Shown here: positions 23,148 through 34,831 of the stretch, in pieces
How the letters are laid out: each line of letters begins with the position of its first letter
How positions within the stretch are numbered: position 1 is the first letter of the stretch
Assembly (NCBI GenBank): GCA_034509755.1
Contig: CM067555.1
Span: 20,162,142 to 20,226,141, forward strand
Reading direction: 5' to 3'
Source of the DNA: Anisodus tanguticus
Taxonomy: Eukaryota; Streptophyta; Magnoliopsida; Solanales; Solanaceae
DNA: 64,000 nt
Notes under the pieces: model-generated
What the model saw: the letters and a program-made list of their open reading frames with translations, nothing else
Told to the model about the DNA's origin: nothing
The model's database searches: none
Made by a program: the position numbers and the translations under genes

Positions 23148-24644
23148 TTTGGAAATTAGCCTTTGGAGGGGAGATGCGTCCACCCATCTTGGATGAATTA
23201 AACACTAGTGTTCCGCATGTTGGAGACCTTGTCTCTTCGCACATGCATGATCTACGAAGTGAGTAGATGACCGTAGGGCCAAGAATCGTCTAATTTCGTT
23301 GAGAAATAAAAGAGATATTGGTCCACGGAGTAAGGTGTTTAAGGCATGGAAATGTGGTGTGGAACAAATCTACCACATCGGTGGGAATAGGAAGAATTGC
23401 TCTCTATATATGTCTCAAATTGGTAAAGGGTTTGGGACCCCAAAGGGTATCCCATGTGTTTAAAGGAAGGAAGACCTAGATGTGCATGGGTTCATGGCTA
23501 AGCCCACACGCGCGCCGCCGCCCGCCCGTCCCGTCCGGTCCGGTCTCGGGCTCGGGCTCGGGTTTCGGGTCACGGGTCACGGTCCGTGGGCCGTGGCCGT
23601 GGGGCGGGGCGTGGGTCGTGGGGACTTTCGATATTATCTTTTTGGACCGAGAGAACTCGCCGGATGTACGAGTTTGATCCCCGAAGTTTCATATGTACGG
23701 TTTGGACCGAGAATTCTTTCATATGTACGATTTGGTCCCCGAAGTTTCAATATTTACAGTTTGGTCCCTAGAGTTTCGGGAAGGTGACGGAACGCAGAAA
23801 GCCTACCGTTGGGACTGTTTTTGAGGCATTAATCAGCCATTACTTGGCTGATTAACTCCTCTATTAATGACCCATTAGTTGGGCAATTGAGCACCTCATT
23901 CATGGTATTAAAACCTGCCATTACTGACCCTCCTTTAAGGGCCATTACAGCCTTGTTTTTCAGCTGTTGGACATCCCCTCCTCATGCTATAAATTGAGCT
24001 TCATTTGGCTCAAAATAGAAGCGAGAAAACTAGTTGAAAACATACACGAAAACGACACAAAAACAGGCGGTAAACCACCGAAAAACAGTGGCAAAAAATC
24101 GCACTTTCGGTGATCGAAAATCAGTCAAAAACGGTGACCAAACCCTCACGTATACACAAGATATACACTATAGAGACACACTATATACACGAGAGACAAA
24201 AGAGAAGAGTAAAGAGAAACTCTTCCTTCCTATTCCATATCTTGACAAGTCGAGTCATATTTGTTTTCTTCGCCAGGCTCAACCTATTGGCTTTGTAGCG
24301 TTGAGATTATAGTGTTGTTTTATCTTGGGAGACTATTGCCCGCTAACGTAAAAGCATATATACGGGGCAATCTTGTCTTAAGGATAGAGGGCTATCCTCG
24401 ACTCAACACACAACGTTGTAACCATCCGATTTAGTTGTCTCTTGATTTCGGGATATCAAGATTCAAGACACAACAAACTTGCGGCGATTCTCAACGTTGG
24501 CTTTGCAAGGTGATCAAGATTCAAGACACAACACACTTGCGGCAGTTTTGAAGATTGACCATTTATTTATCCTTTCGAACATTTGTAATAGTTATTACTT
24601 CCCGTACTGCTTTATAAAGTACAATAGAGCAAAAATTACCAACA
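23148..24644 (+). repeat. 3' LTR of element B
   Basis: About 1497 bp, starting TTTGGAAATTAG after TAGAGGGGAT and ending CCAACA, followed by the target duplication AGGAC. Many CAG/CTG sites of the 5' LTR read CG, CGG, CGAG or TCG here. Confidence 0.9.
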
Positions 24645-24649
24645 AGGAC
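24645..24649 (+). repeat. Target site duplication AGGAC, right copy, element B
   Basis: Identical to 17382-17386. Confidence 0.85.
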
Positions 24650-25691
24650 AAACTATTTCAATCACTGTTTTTAGATTACTAATAATTCGATTAAAATATT
24701 ATGATAAAAGCTTAAGTGACCTTAGTGAGACATTTCATATAGTTAAATGATACACAGATGTAACAATAACAATTGTATTTTATTATCATCAACGTTCATT
24801 ACACATATGCTACCACTGAAAATACTCTTCAAAACCTATCGGCAGTCTAAGCTTCATAGTTTCGACATCTACCATGCAACTCTCGCATTTAACGCCCAAT
24901 TCACGCCAACCGATTACAGCGTATATGCTCCGGTTCCTCTTTCAGTGATCCCCTACATAGCCTTGTCGTATGCACATTTAAGGAATTGTCCTCACCAAGC
25001 ATGTATCACACAAATCATTTTGACATCTGCCTTCCGGCTCATACCATATTAGTGCATCCTCAATCATGTTCAGTCTTAATAGGGCAATACCAATATCTGC
25101 TCGAGCAGCTTCTCCCAAGAGGACTTCACCCTCATCTCTATTCAGATGGAAAAATCTATGTCCCCAGCAGCAACGCTGCCTCAGCACAGCCTCTGTTAAT
25201 TTGTAACGGAGAAATTTCAAACCTAGATATGGTTCAAAAACTGGAGAAAATATCATTGCATGGAAAAGCTTGCACCTGCATGTAAATGTACTTTATAAAT
25301 TACTATAAAATCCAAAAAAATCATAATTGAACCGACATGAATTAGACTTACACTCGAAAAATAGATGATACATTCCTTCATTGATTTCCTCCAACGACAG
25401 CCTTAAGAAGTATAATTTCAACAAGTTCATCCAAAAGACATAAGAAATTTGTTCCTGCCATGTTGTTTAGTGTTTGCTGTTGTATTTTTTGCTTATCCAA
25501 CAACTACTGTGTTTTATAAAAAAAAGATGGTTGAAAAAAGATAGTTGTGTATTTATTGTTCTATTTATGAGAAGTGACACCCATTTAGATTTTAATAAGA
25601 ATTTAAAAGTTAAACGTAATTAAAAACTACTTAAAAAAAGTAGGTGTTCACTTTCTGAGTGTCCATAAATAAACCAATGGTAAATAAATAA
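24650..25691. other. Host-like stretch between elements B and F
   Basis: It is AT-rich at both ends with a more balanced middle (24830-25260) that holds one open frame, listed separately. A TAAA microsatellite lies at 25680-25696. Confidence 0.45.
24978..25256 (-). pseudogene. Unrecognised open frame, possible host exon fragment
   Basis: A 92-codon frame starts at an ATG (25256) and contains GHRFFHLNRDEGEVLLGEAA and IGIALLRLNMIEDALIWYEP. Composition and residue pattern look protein-like, and the middle recalls a helical (TPR-like) segment. I cannot name the family. The downstream frame is closed quickly by stops, so it would be a partial exon. It could also be chance. Confidence 0.22.
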
Positions 25692-25696
25692 ATAAA

Positions 25697-25985
25697 TGAA
25701 AGAAATAATCTCTTGATTATTTTTATTAATTGAAAGAGTATATATACAATTTACATATTTCCATAATAGGAGAATCATATTCCTATTCTATTCCTAAAAC
25801 CTTATTCTATTTGGAGACTAACTATACAATTATAGTAAGTGTACAATACTAATTACATTACACATGTTATTACACAATTGTACAAAGGAAAGGAAAGCCC
25901 ACGGTGGGCTGTGACCGAGACTTGGATATACATAAGTATACACAATATACTCATGTATATTGTGTATACCTATGTATATTTAACA
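25697..25985 (-). repeat. 3' LTR of element F
   Basis: 289 bp; in plus orientation TGAAAGAAATAA...ATTTAACA. It includes a near-perfect 24-bp hairpin at 25927-25978, close to the U3 end. Confidence 0.9.
25927..25978 (-). other. Long hairpin near the U3 terminus of element F LTR
   Basis: Arms 25927-25950 and 25955-25978 pair at 23 of 24 positions around a 4-nt loop (TCAT). The same hairpin in the other LTR is at 30604-30655. Confidence 0.75.
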
Positions 25986-28900
25986 CACCCCCGCAATCAT
26001 AGCGCGTACCGACCACGAGCAACCTTTTCGCGAACAAAGTGAATGTCCATCTCGATATGTTTAGTGCGCTGGTGCTGAACCGGATTACCAGAAATGTAGA
26101 TGGCACTAATATTATCACAATAAACTAAGGTCGCTTTCTGAATAGGACAATGAAGCACTAACATCAAATTACGTAACCAACAAGATTTTGAGACCATATT
26201 AGCTACCCCTCGATACTCGGCCTCGGCACTGGAGCGGAACAAAGTCGACTGACATTTCGCAGACCATGAGACCAAGTTATTGTCAAGAAACATACAATAG
26301 CCATACGTAGACCGCCTGGTGTCCGGACAACCACCCCAATCAGCATCGGTATACGAGACAAGTGTGGACGTCGATGAATGATATAAATGCAAGTCATAGT
26401 CAAGTGTACCCTGAATATACCGAATGATGCGTTTGAGCGCATTCATGTGCTCAACCCTCGGATAATGCATAAACAAACACACCTGATGTACGACATACGT
26501 AATATATGATCTCGTGAATGTAAGATACTGAAGGGCCCTTGCAAGACTATGATAGCGGGTCGGATCCTCGTATGGTGCATCGCCGCAACACCCAATTTGG
26601 GTTTAGTATCACCTGAAGTGGAAGTGGACTTACATGATGACATCCAGCCCTCTCAATGATCTCGGCTACATACTTCCTTTGTGATAAGAACAATCCATAT
26701 GCATGACGAGTGACAACAATCCCCAAAAAATAACTCAAGGGCCCTAAGTCTTTTATAGCAAACTCAGAACCGAGCATTGTCATGATAGACTGGCGTAAGG
26801 CATCGAAAGAGGCAATCAAGATAATATCATCCACATATAATAGTATATAAGCCAAGGACGAACCACGACGATATATGAATAAGAAATTATCCGACCTGCG
26901 ATGTGAGTGAACCCAATAGTCGAGACATAGTTGGCAAACCTCTTATACCAGGCCCGTGAAGATTTCTTAAGCCCATATAAGGACTTATTCAAAAACATAC
27001 ATGATTAGGATATTCGAGGTCCCTAAACCCAAGGGCTGATGCATATACAATATTTCCTTGAGATCACCGTGTAAGAAATCATTCTTTACATCTAACTGAT
27101 GGATGAACCATGCTTTCGAAAGAGCCAAGCTGAGTACAATGCGAATGGTAGCCGGCTTGACCACCGGACTAAACGTCTCCCCACAATCCACACCAACCTA
27201 CTGAGTCTTACCATCACCCACAAGCCGAGCCTTGTGCATTACAAACGAACCGTCTGAATTATCTTTATAAGAAAAAATCTACATAGACCTAATAATATTA
27301 ATACCAGGTGGACGGGGCACCAACTCCCACATCGCATTATCAATAAGAGCATTATATTCATCGGTCATAGCAAATTTTAATTTGGGTAATTTAATGCAGA
27401 CACATGATTACGGGGTAAGGGTGACTTAAGAGCATTAAAATGTAAATTAAAATGCCTTTTTGGTTTAAAAACACTCCGTTGACTACGAGTGACTGGTCTA
27501 TGACTCGGAGACGAATTAGGCAGATTTTGGGAATTTTCTGGAGTCGGGACGGACTGGCCAGCAAGCAGTGGGCCTGCTGGCCCAATTCGGTAACGGGATG
27601 GTAAAACAGGGACTGGACCAGTGGCGTTAATGGGCTAGGTCACTGTCCCAATAATTGGACAGGACCCAGTTGCGGGCACTGTAGCTCATGACGGGGCAGT
27701 GGGGCCATTGGGCAGTGAGCCCGCCGGCGGATTTGGGGTGCGGAAGACGTTCGAAAAATGGTGAATAATATACGGAGAGATACCATTATCCAAAAAAGTA
27801 TACGAACTAGGCACAGGAGTACTAACCTTAGCAAACGGGAATTTGGATTCACCAAAAATTACATGGCGACTAATGATGAGTTTATTAGATGATAAATCAA
27901 AACATTTGTAACCACGATGATTAGATGGAAAACCCAAAAATACACACGGAGTAGACCGGGCATGAAGTTTGTTAATTGTGGTGGACGGAAATAACGGATA
28001 ACATAAGCACCCAAAGATCCGAAGATGTGAATATGAGGGAGTCTTATTATATAAAATATGAAGAGGGGAAACATATGTCAAACCTTTGGAAGGAAGAATG
28101 TTAATGAGATATGTAGTCATTTGTAGAGCATGATGCCAAAACGAATGGGGTACGGAATCATGAATCAATAAAGTTCGGACAATGTTATTAATGGTACGAA
28201 TTTTGCGTTCAACTTTCCCATTTTATGAAGACGTATGAGGGCAGAAAAAATGAAAATTGATCCCATTAGTTGCACAAATTTCCCGAAATACCCCGTTGTC
28301 ATATTCTCTGCCATTATCACATTGAATATTTTTTATTTCTCGTTCAAATTGAGTTCTAATGAAAGCTTTAAATTTTAATAAGATGGAAAAAACTTGAGAT
28401 TTTTCCGCTATCGGAAAAGTTCATAAAAATTTAGAATAATCATCCAAAGAGAGAACATAATATCGATGATTCAAAGAACTAAGAACATGAGATGTTCATA
28501 AGTCGCTATGAATAATATCAAATGACATTAAAGTATGAGAATTAGAGTCTACAAACGACAACCTAATAATTTTTCCTAAAGAACAAGAATGACAATTCGA
28601 AGTACTACGCGTACCCTTACATGAAATAAAATTATTTTTATCTAAGGAAGACAAAATAGACGACCCCGGATGACCAAGACGATCATGCCATAAGGAAGGA
28701 GCAAGGGCTGTAAATGTTGATGACAAGGCTTAACTAGATAGATCGAAACTTGGCGTGATAGGATAAAGATCCCCCCTAATATCACACCTCATGAGAGGAC
28801 TCCTCGTCTTGAAATCGTTCACAGAGAAACCAAACGGATCAAATTCAATAGACATGAAATTATCAGTGGTGAATTTACGGACAAACACTAAGTTTTTAAT

Positions 28901-30195
28901 CAATTTGGGAGCATATAAGGTATTTTTCAAGATAAGGGGTGGATGGGGGGGAGACAAAGTTTTATGATCATAACCACAAATTGGAATAGAATTACCATTC
29001 CCAACAATTATGCCACGATGGTTGCTCAAATTGGAATAAGACGAGAGAGTACCTGAATCGATGTCATGTGGGTAGTGGCACCGGTGACCATATACCAATT
29101 TGGGTCCGGAGGATTTAATCCAAGCGTGTGCATTACGACTTCGATGTCGATAGAAGTGGGGGCCACTACGTGATGGGCCTACGGGGTCGAGGCCCAAGCA
29201 CCCCTGCTTGCTGCCTCGGCCCAGATGGATTACTGAAAGTGGGCCACCGCATGTTGGGCCTCGCGGCGTTGTGGCCACCCACCGCCGCCGAGGGTGAAAT
29301 GCATTTGGGCTTCCACACGTTTGGCCGCATAGAGGCCCATTGCGGGGCCCAAAAATGTTGTTGTTGCTGACCGCCCCGAGGGACACCACCGCCACCACCA
29401 CTGTTCTGGCTGCCACCAGTGTTGCCACTGCGATTTTGCCATTATTTTTCTTATTTTGTTCCTTTTTGCCGTCATCGTTGTTGCAGTTTTGGTCTGAGTT
29501 GTTGGAACCGGTAGGATGAAAAGTGGACTCGGTCATCATGATTACGGGACTAGCACCGATAGCCGCCTTTTTAGCCATGTCGACTTCTTCGAGTGTAAGC
29601 ATAGAACGAGCCTGATAAAATTACGGAAGAGGATTGCTTTGTCGAAGAAGCGTGCCAACACCACTATAGGCCTCGGAGAGGCTTGAAACCATTTGGAGGA
29701 CCAAACGATCATTCGAAATCGGCGCGCCAACGTTGCGGAGTTGGTCTGCCAATTCTTTCAATCTTTTGCAATAAGCCAAAACGTTAGGGAAGCCTTCCAT
29801 GTTGACGTGGGAGAATTCCTGCCCAAGAGTTACAGCTCTAAAATTTTATTATCTTGGAATATATCACGTAGTCTATCCCAAGTTGCATGCGCCGTAGCGT
29901 CAGACCCAATAATTATTTGCAAAAGGTCGGTAGAAATTGTGGAGTATATCCATTGAAGGACAGTGGCATCAAGAGTCGTCCATAACTTAAGATCATCCTC
30001 GCGTCTTGGCACCTCCGTATCCTCAGGAGCTGCGGGGATAATGTGATGGATGACTTGATGCGAGCATGTGTGAATTTTGAACAGTTTGGCCCACGTCGCA
30101 TATTGGACGTTTTCTATTTCAAGAACAAGAGGGATGTTATTCTTGATGTTAGAAACTGCAAGGGCAGGATGAAACGTGCTTCTTGATGTAGACAT
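25986..30195 (-). pseudogene. gag-pol of element F, broken
   Basis: ATG at 30195 opens a gag very like that of E (FHPALAVSNIKNN, TLDATVLQWIYSTISTDLLQ). A frameshift occurs near 29840, and the frame resumes with MLTLEEVDMAKKAA at 29602. No CCHC knuckle is visible. The protease motif near 29090 reads M-V-T-G-A, with the catalytic Asp lost. The pre-integrase motif LWHDRLGHPG lies near 28690, and the integrase C-terminal part is at 28170-27690. RT (27190-26550) has an intact YVDD near 26830, and RNase H (26480-26000) keeps YTDADW, EAEYR and YCDN. The C-terminal tail with the -DI-TKGLP motif present in E is missing: the frame jumps from KVARG to the end. Several frameshifts and stops remain. Confidence 0.88.
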
Positions 30196-30360
30196 ACTGA
30201 TAGAAAAATATGTGATTGAGGGATTTGAAAGAAAAATTTGGGAAGAGATGAGGTACCGTCGGGCACGAAATTAGAGAAAGATGGCTCAAAAATCGAGGCA
30301 GATCGCCGGAAATTTGGAGAGGTCGACGGAATTTTTGGAGAGAGGAATAAAAAACCTAGA

Positions 30361-30372
30361 CTTCTGATAACA
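30361..30372 (-). other. tRNA primer binding site of element F
   Basis: The coding strand reads TGTTATCAGAAG directly after the LTR. It differs by one base from the initiator-Met type TGGTATCAGA. Confidence 0.75.
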
Positions 30373-30662
30373 TGAAAGAAATAATTCCTTGATTATTTTC
30401 ATTAATTGAAAGAGTATATATACAATTTACATATTTTCATAATAGGAGAATCATATTCCTATTCTATTTTTAAAACCTTATTCTATTTGGAGACTAACTA
30501 TACAATTATGATAAGTGTACAATACTAATTACACTACACATGATATTACACAATTGTACAAAGGAAAGGAAAGCCCACGGGTGGGCTGTGACCGAGACTT
30601 GGCTATACATAAGTATACATAATATACTCATGTATATTGTGTATACCTATGTATATTTAACA
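30373..30662 (-). repeat. 5' LTR of element F
   Basis: 290 bp, matching 25697-25985 with about a dozen differences. Confidence 0.9.
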
Positions 30663-30667
30663 ATAAG

Positions 30668-31201
30668 TAAAGTAGTAAATGGAATACACTATTGCTCATA
30701 AATAAAATTATACTTATAAAGTAGTACAATAGTACTAGTGTATAATTACGAACTCAACAACAAATAATTTGTCACATCGCAACAGTCCAATAGATGTATT
30801 ACCCAATCTATCATCCCTTACATAATTTCATTCACATATATCAATGCACTGAACTGGTGTGCACAATTAAATTAGTACACCTATTTTCAAAATTTCTTTC
30901 CTCTAGAAAATTAATTCTGCAGGTCTTGGTGGATGCGCCATTGTATTTAGTCGATACATACACTTACTAGGTCTAGCCCACCTATTCCGAACTACAAACT
31001 CTTCGTATATGTCATAATTCCATTTCACTTTTTTTCCCATTATTCAAAACAACAAACCTATTAAATGGTTTTACCTATTTAAATACTAAACCCTAACAAG
31101 CAAAAAAATCACTCATCTCTTCCATTAAAAATCATTCCTAAAAATTTTGAAAAGAAATCTCTTCCAAAAACTTAAGTTCTACTTCTCAAGGTTCTTAAAA
31201 G
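30668..31201. other. AT-rich stretch upstream of a small open frame
   Basis: I see no gene. A TATA-like CTATTTAAATAC near 31075 and a pyrimidine/adenine-rich leader precede the open frame at 31202. Confidence 0.35.
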
Positions 31202-31363
31202 GATCTACCACCAGATCCTTTGTGGAAGATTGCTGCTTTGAAAGTGAAAGAACTTATTGAAAATTTTAACAATGTTAGGCAAGAACTTTAGCAGCTGAGG
31301 CACGGAGTTTTTGCGTACCTTGCACAAGTTAACAACGTTGGTGGTTTTCTCCTTGAGTTTTAG
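31202..31363 (+). pseudogene. Small helical open frame without start codon
   Basis: The frame reads DPLWKIAALKVKELIENFNN, then one in-frame TAG at 31289-31291, then QLRHGVFAYLAQVNN, ending in TAG at 31361-31363. It looks like a short coiled-coil protein, but no ATG precedes it. A TATA-like element lies about 130 bp upstream. It resembles in style the small frames at 34832 and 46441. It could be chance. Confidence 0.25.
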
Positions 31364-31426
31364 TATCGATGGTTAACTTTTAGTTTTGAAAGATGGTGGT
31401 GGGATGGTTTAGTTTTTGTTTTGAGA

Positions 31427-31434
31427 GTTTAAAG
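31427..31434 (+). repeat. 8-bp target duplication, left copy, hAT element
   Basis: GTTTAAAG here matches GTTTAAAC at 34240-34247 at 7 of 8 positions. Eight bp is the hAT length. Confidence 0.75.
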
Positions 31435-34239
31435 TAAGGCTGACCAGTGGACCGGGACGTCCCGACGCTGACCCCGAGTAAAAAAAAAAAAATGGTAGTG
31501 GGACTCGAACCGGGACGGGACAATGTCTCATCCCGAGCCCGCCCAGGTCCGCCAAACCCGACCCGCCCCGAGCCCGTCCCGATCCCGCCCGAAAGCTCCC
31601 CCTTTGCAAATATAACCGTTGCACCAACTGCCATTTCTGGAACTCAAGAAGACTTTAATTTAAACGATGATCTAGATGATACACCCATTAATGTTGATGA
31701 CAACACACCCACTAGTGCACCTTCAACTGAAATGCCTCATATTGCCCCTAGTATGAGACGAGGTCCAGCAAAACGACCATTAAAATCAAATGCATGGATA
31801 TTTTTTGATAGGGAAGTAGAGAATCAAGTACCTAGATGTAAAATTTATAAAAATGTTTTAAAATTAAAAATTGGAAAAGGTCATGGTTGGACGGGAGGTT
31901 TAATTAGACACGTAGTAAGTGCTCATCCAGCTAGGTATGCCCAATACCAGGCTTCAAAACCGAGTGCGTAAACACCCGCTCCATCGGGACAAGGTTCACA
32001 TACTGATACTGTTCGGGACCAAGTACAGGGTCAAATTAACCCTATGACGGGGGGAATTGTAGACCCTAAATACAATAAACATAGAGATAGGGAAGCAATA
32101 TCAAAATTAGTTGTTGTGGAGGGTTTGCCTTTTTCATTTCCTTCATCTCCCAATTTTATTCATTACATTAGAGATATATATAATCCTGCTTTTAACGGTT
32201 TTCCTAGATCAACTGTTAAGAGAGATGTATTTAAATTCGCACATGAATATCGACAATATTTACGTTATTCATTATATCATTTTAATTGCAAAGTATCTAT
32301 CACGTCTGATATAGGTCGTAGTACTAACGACCATGATTATTTAACGGTAACTTGTCATTGGATAGATTATAAATGGTCTATGCAAAAACGTATCTTAGCG
32401 TATAAATATATAGATGATAAGCACACTGATACTTTTATTGCAGAAAATATTTATCAAGTGTGTCATTATTACGGAATAACCGATAAAATTATGGCTATTA
32501 CATTAGATAACGCTTCTTCTAACAATTACGCAATTACAATTTTAAAAAATAGTTTAACTCCATCTTTTCTAGATCATTTTCATGTAAAATGCGCGTGCCA
32601 TATATATAACTTAATTCTAAATGACGGTCTATCACTTTTTGAAGACATTCTTAGTAAAATACAATTTGCTATAAACTTTATTTTTAAAAGTAATAAAGTA
32701 CAACGAAGAAAAGAATATAAAAAAACTTGTCACGATTGTGGACTACCTTATAAAAAAATTCCACAAGAAGTATCCACTATGTGGAATTCTTTATACGAGC
32801 AACTACTTGTTGCTTATGACTATAGAAAACCTATAACTTTATTTTTTAACTCTCATAATCAAAATCCAGCTGATATGATTGTAGATAGTGATTGGGTAAA
32901 ATTTTTCGAACTTATTGTATTTTTAGAGAAAAATTTTCAAGCAACAAAAGAATTTTCCGGTATATATTATCCTACTATTTCAACTATGTTATTTTATATA
33001 ACTCTAATATTTTTATTACTTAGTGAATATATGGAAAAATCACCTTATATGACAGCTATTAAAAAAATATTTTATTCATATTCCCACTATTTATCTTATT
33101 GGTGTTGTATTAAATCCGACTATTCAAATAGACGGTACTAAATCACTTATTGAAACTATTTACGATTGTATAGAAGTACTACCACCTCCAAGTCCAAAAA
33201 ATCTAAATCACCCACCACCTATTGAACAACCTAAAGAAGAAGTGTTGTCTAGCGTAGAAGACCAATGCAAAAAAATATATAGGTTTTACCAACAAGAAAA
33301 TGCTAGTAACTTACCGGCTTCCATACCATATTCTTCATCTTTAACACAACCTCACAAAAGACATGCTGTTTCTGCGGCTAGTATTGAAAGCCTCAGAAAT
33401 AGAATGTGCGGTCGTACCTCTACTATTAACCAAATTAGCGAGTTGGATATTTTTGTTTTGCAGGGTTCTGTACCGTACCAAGAAGTTATCAATGAAGATG
33501 TACATGAAGACTTGCTGAAATACTGGAGGGGGAATGAGAAGACCTTTCCGACACTTTCATTGATGGCCCGAGATGTTTTGAACATTCAAGCGTCATCAAC
33601 TGCGTCTGAAAGTGCTTTTTCTGCCTGCGGATATCAAATAGGAGACCACAAACACTCACTAGCCGGAGACAACTTGGAAATTGCATTATTATTTAGAGAT
33701 TAGATACGAGCGGAGCGGAGAAGTGCGGTCTACCAGAGATCAACGAAGAAGAAGACGAAAACTACAACGAAATCTTATCCGAAGGTGGTGAAAGCGACGT
33801 GGATCAATTTGACCAACAAATACAAATTCCAACCGAAGAACCACAGGAAATTATCAAGCAATTAGAACAAGTTTTTTTGAGAATGTAATTTTTTTAATTG
33901 CAATTTTATTATGTAATTTGCAACTTTTGGACAACACCACAAAGTTGCAATTTAGACAATTGTATTTGTATTACAAAAAAATCATATGTCTATTAAATAA
34001 TATAAGAAACACAAAAACAACCTTGAGATGTTTTTATTACACTATCTTGTCTTGTTTATTGAGTTTTTTATACATATTTATTAAAAAAAAGAAAAAGAAA
34101 ACCAACCTGAACCTGCCCCGATCCCGATCCGATTCCGACGGGACTGGAACAAGTCTCGCCAAACCCGACCCCACCACCTTCGCCCGTCCTCGCAAAACGC
34201 GGCCCGCCAGATCCGAGCCCGGCCCACCGGCCGCCCCTA
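31435..34239 (+). mobile_element. hAT-family DNA transposon with TIRs and target duplication
   Basis: Terminal inverted repeats: 31435-31456 matches the reverse complement of 34218-34239 at about 16 of 22 positions, the right end reading TAGGGGCGGCC on the complementary strand. The 8-bp flanks fit hAT insertion. GC-rich subterminal zones with many CCCGA motifs lie at 31454-31600 and 34108-34230, in sharp contrast to the AT-rich interior. It encodes a broken transposase. Confidence 0.9.
31480..33880 (+). pseudogene. hAT transposase (BED finger, catalytic domain, hATC dimerisation domain), broken
   Basis: The N-terminus includes a BED-type finger (SNAWIFFDREVENQVPRCK, then H-x5-H) whose second Cys is Tyr. 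An in-frame TAA at 31969-31971 separates it from the catalytic part, which continues in the same frame (32044-33141). Hallmarks there are SDIGRS (usually SDIW-S), LDNASSNN, CACHIYNLILNDGL and VSTMWNS. A frameshift near 33060-33140 leads to the C-terminal hATC domain (33242-33703) with KYWRGNEKTFPTLSLMARDV and SSTASESAFSACG. There TAG at 33701-33703 replaces the Trp of the usual LFRDW motif. The reading frame continues recognisably to about 33880. Cut-and-paste activity is lost. Confidence 0.9.
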
Positions 34240-34247
34240 GTTTAAAC
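34240..34247 (+). repeat. 8-bp target duplication, right copy, hAT element
   Basis: GTTTAAAC; see 31427-31434. Confidence 0.75.
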
Positions 34248-34831
34248 TTTAAAGTATGAAATCAAAAGGACAAGGTAGAACAGTGAATGCACCTCCTCCA
34301 TCCCATTGGACTTCGAAACTCTAAAATATGAAAAAACCAACTTTAACTTTTTATATTCAATTGATCTGATCTGATCTTTCACATTCCGTAATAAAGAGAA
34401 TGTCACTTCATTCAATCATTTTTCCTGACACCTAGGAGGATATTTATCCATATCTTCCTAAATCTTTTACTACCATAGTTTTTCCTAGGTTGACGATCAG
34501 GGTGTCATTAGTTGCTGCAGACCCCAAATCTTCCAAAATATTTTACTTTTTTCCAACACACAAACTTTTCTTTTTTTGCAGCGTTTACTTATTAGTACAT
34601 CTAACGAATTAATTTCAGAACTGAATTTAAAACTGATAAGATTTAGTGTTTAATAGTCTAAGTGAAATTATTTAAAATTTATTTTACCTAAGATAAAACC
34701 AATTTGGGGCAAAGCATGAAAGGAGTCGAATAATGAAACGCTAAAAATTCATTAAAAGAGAAACACAAATTACAAATAGAAAATAAAAAGCACAAGGTTT
34801 AAGCAAAAAGAAAATCAGGCGTCCTCCTTAT
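34248..34831. other. AT-rich intergenic stretch
   Basis: I see no gene or repeat structure beyond a short GATCT repeat near 34362-34378. Confidence 0.4.

Larger units (their letters stand above)
17387..24644 (+). mobile_element. Element B: non-autonomous Copia inserted with an inverted U5 end on its left
   Basis: From left to right: an inverted copy of the last ~82 bp of the LTR (17387-17468), 216 bp of 3' internal sequence (17467-17682), a 5' LTR (17683-19180), an internal region (19181-23147) and a 3' LTR (23148-24644). The whole block is bounded by the 5-bp duplication AGGAC, so it integrated as one unit. The duplicated 216 bp differs by about one base from 22932-23147, so the event is recent. 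Both LTRs lack the G of the starting TG (TTTGG instead of TGTTGG). Coding content is as degenerate as in A. Confidence 0.88.
25697..30662 (-). mobile_element. Element F: Ty1/Copia retrotransposon, minus strand, relative of E
   Basis: LTRs at 25697-25985 and 30373-30662 differ at about a dozen positions. Flanks ATAAA (25692-25696) and ATAAG (30663-30667) look like a target duplication with one change. The primer site on the coding strand (30361-30372) reads TGTTATCAGAAG, one base from the usual TGGTATCAGA. The purine tract GCGGGGGTG precedes the 3' LTR. Gag-pol is collinear with E. Confidence 0.92.

Noticed and set aside
31447..31620. Extra N-terminal coding region of the hAT transposase reaching into the terminal repeat
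   Set aside because: The open frame there is a by-product of the GC-rich subterminal CCCGA motifs; translation from upstream of 31480 is unlikely.
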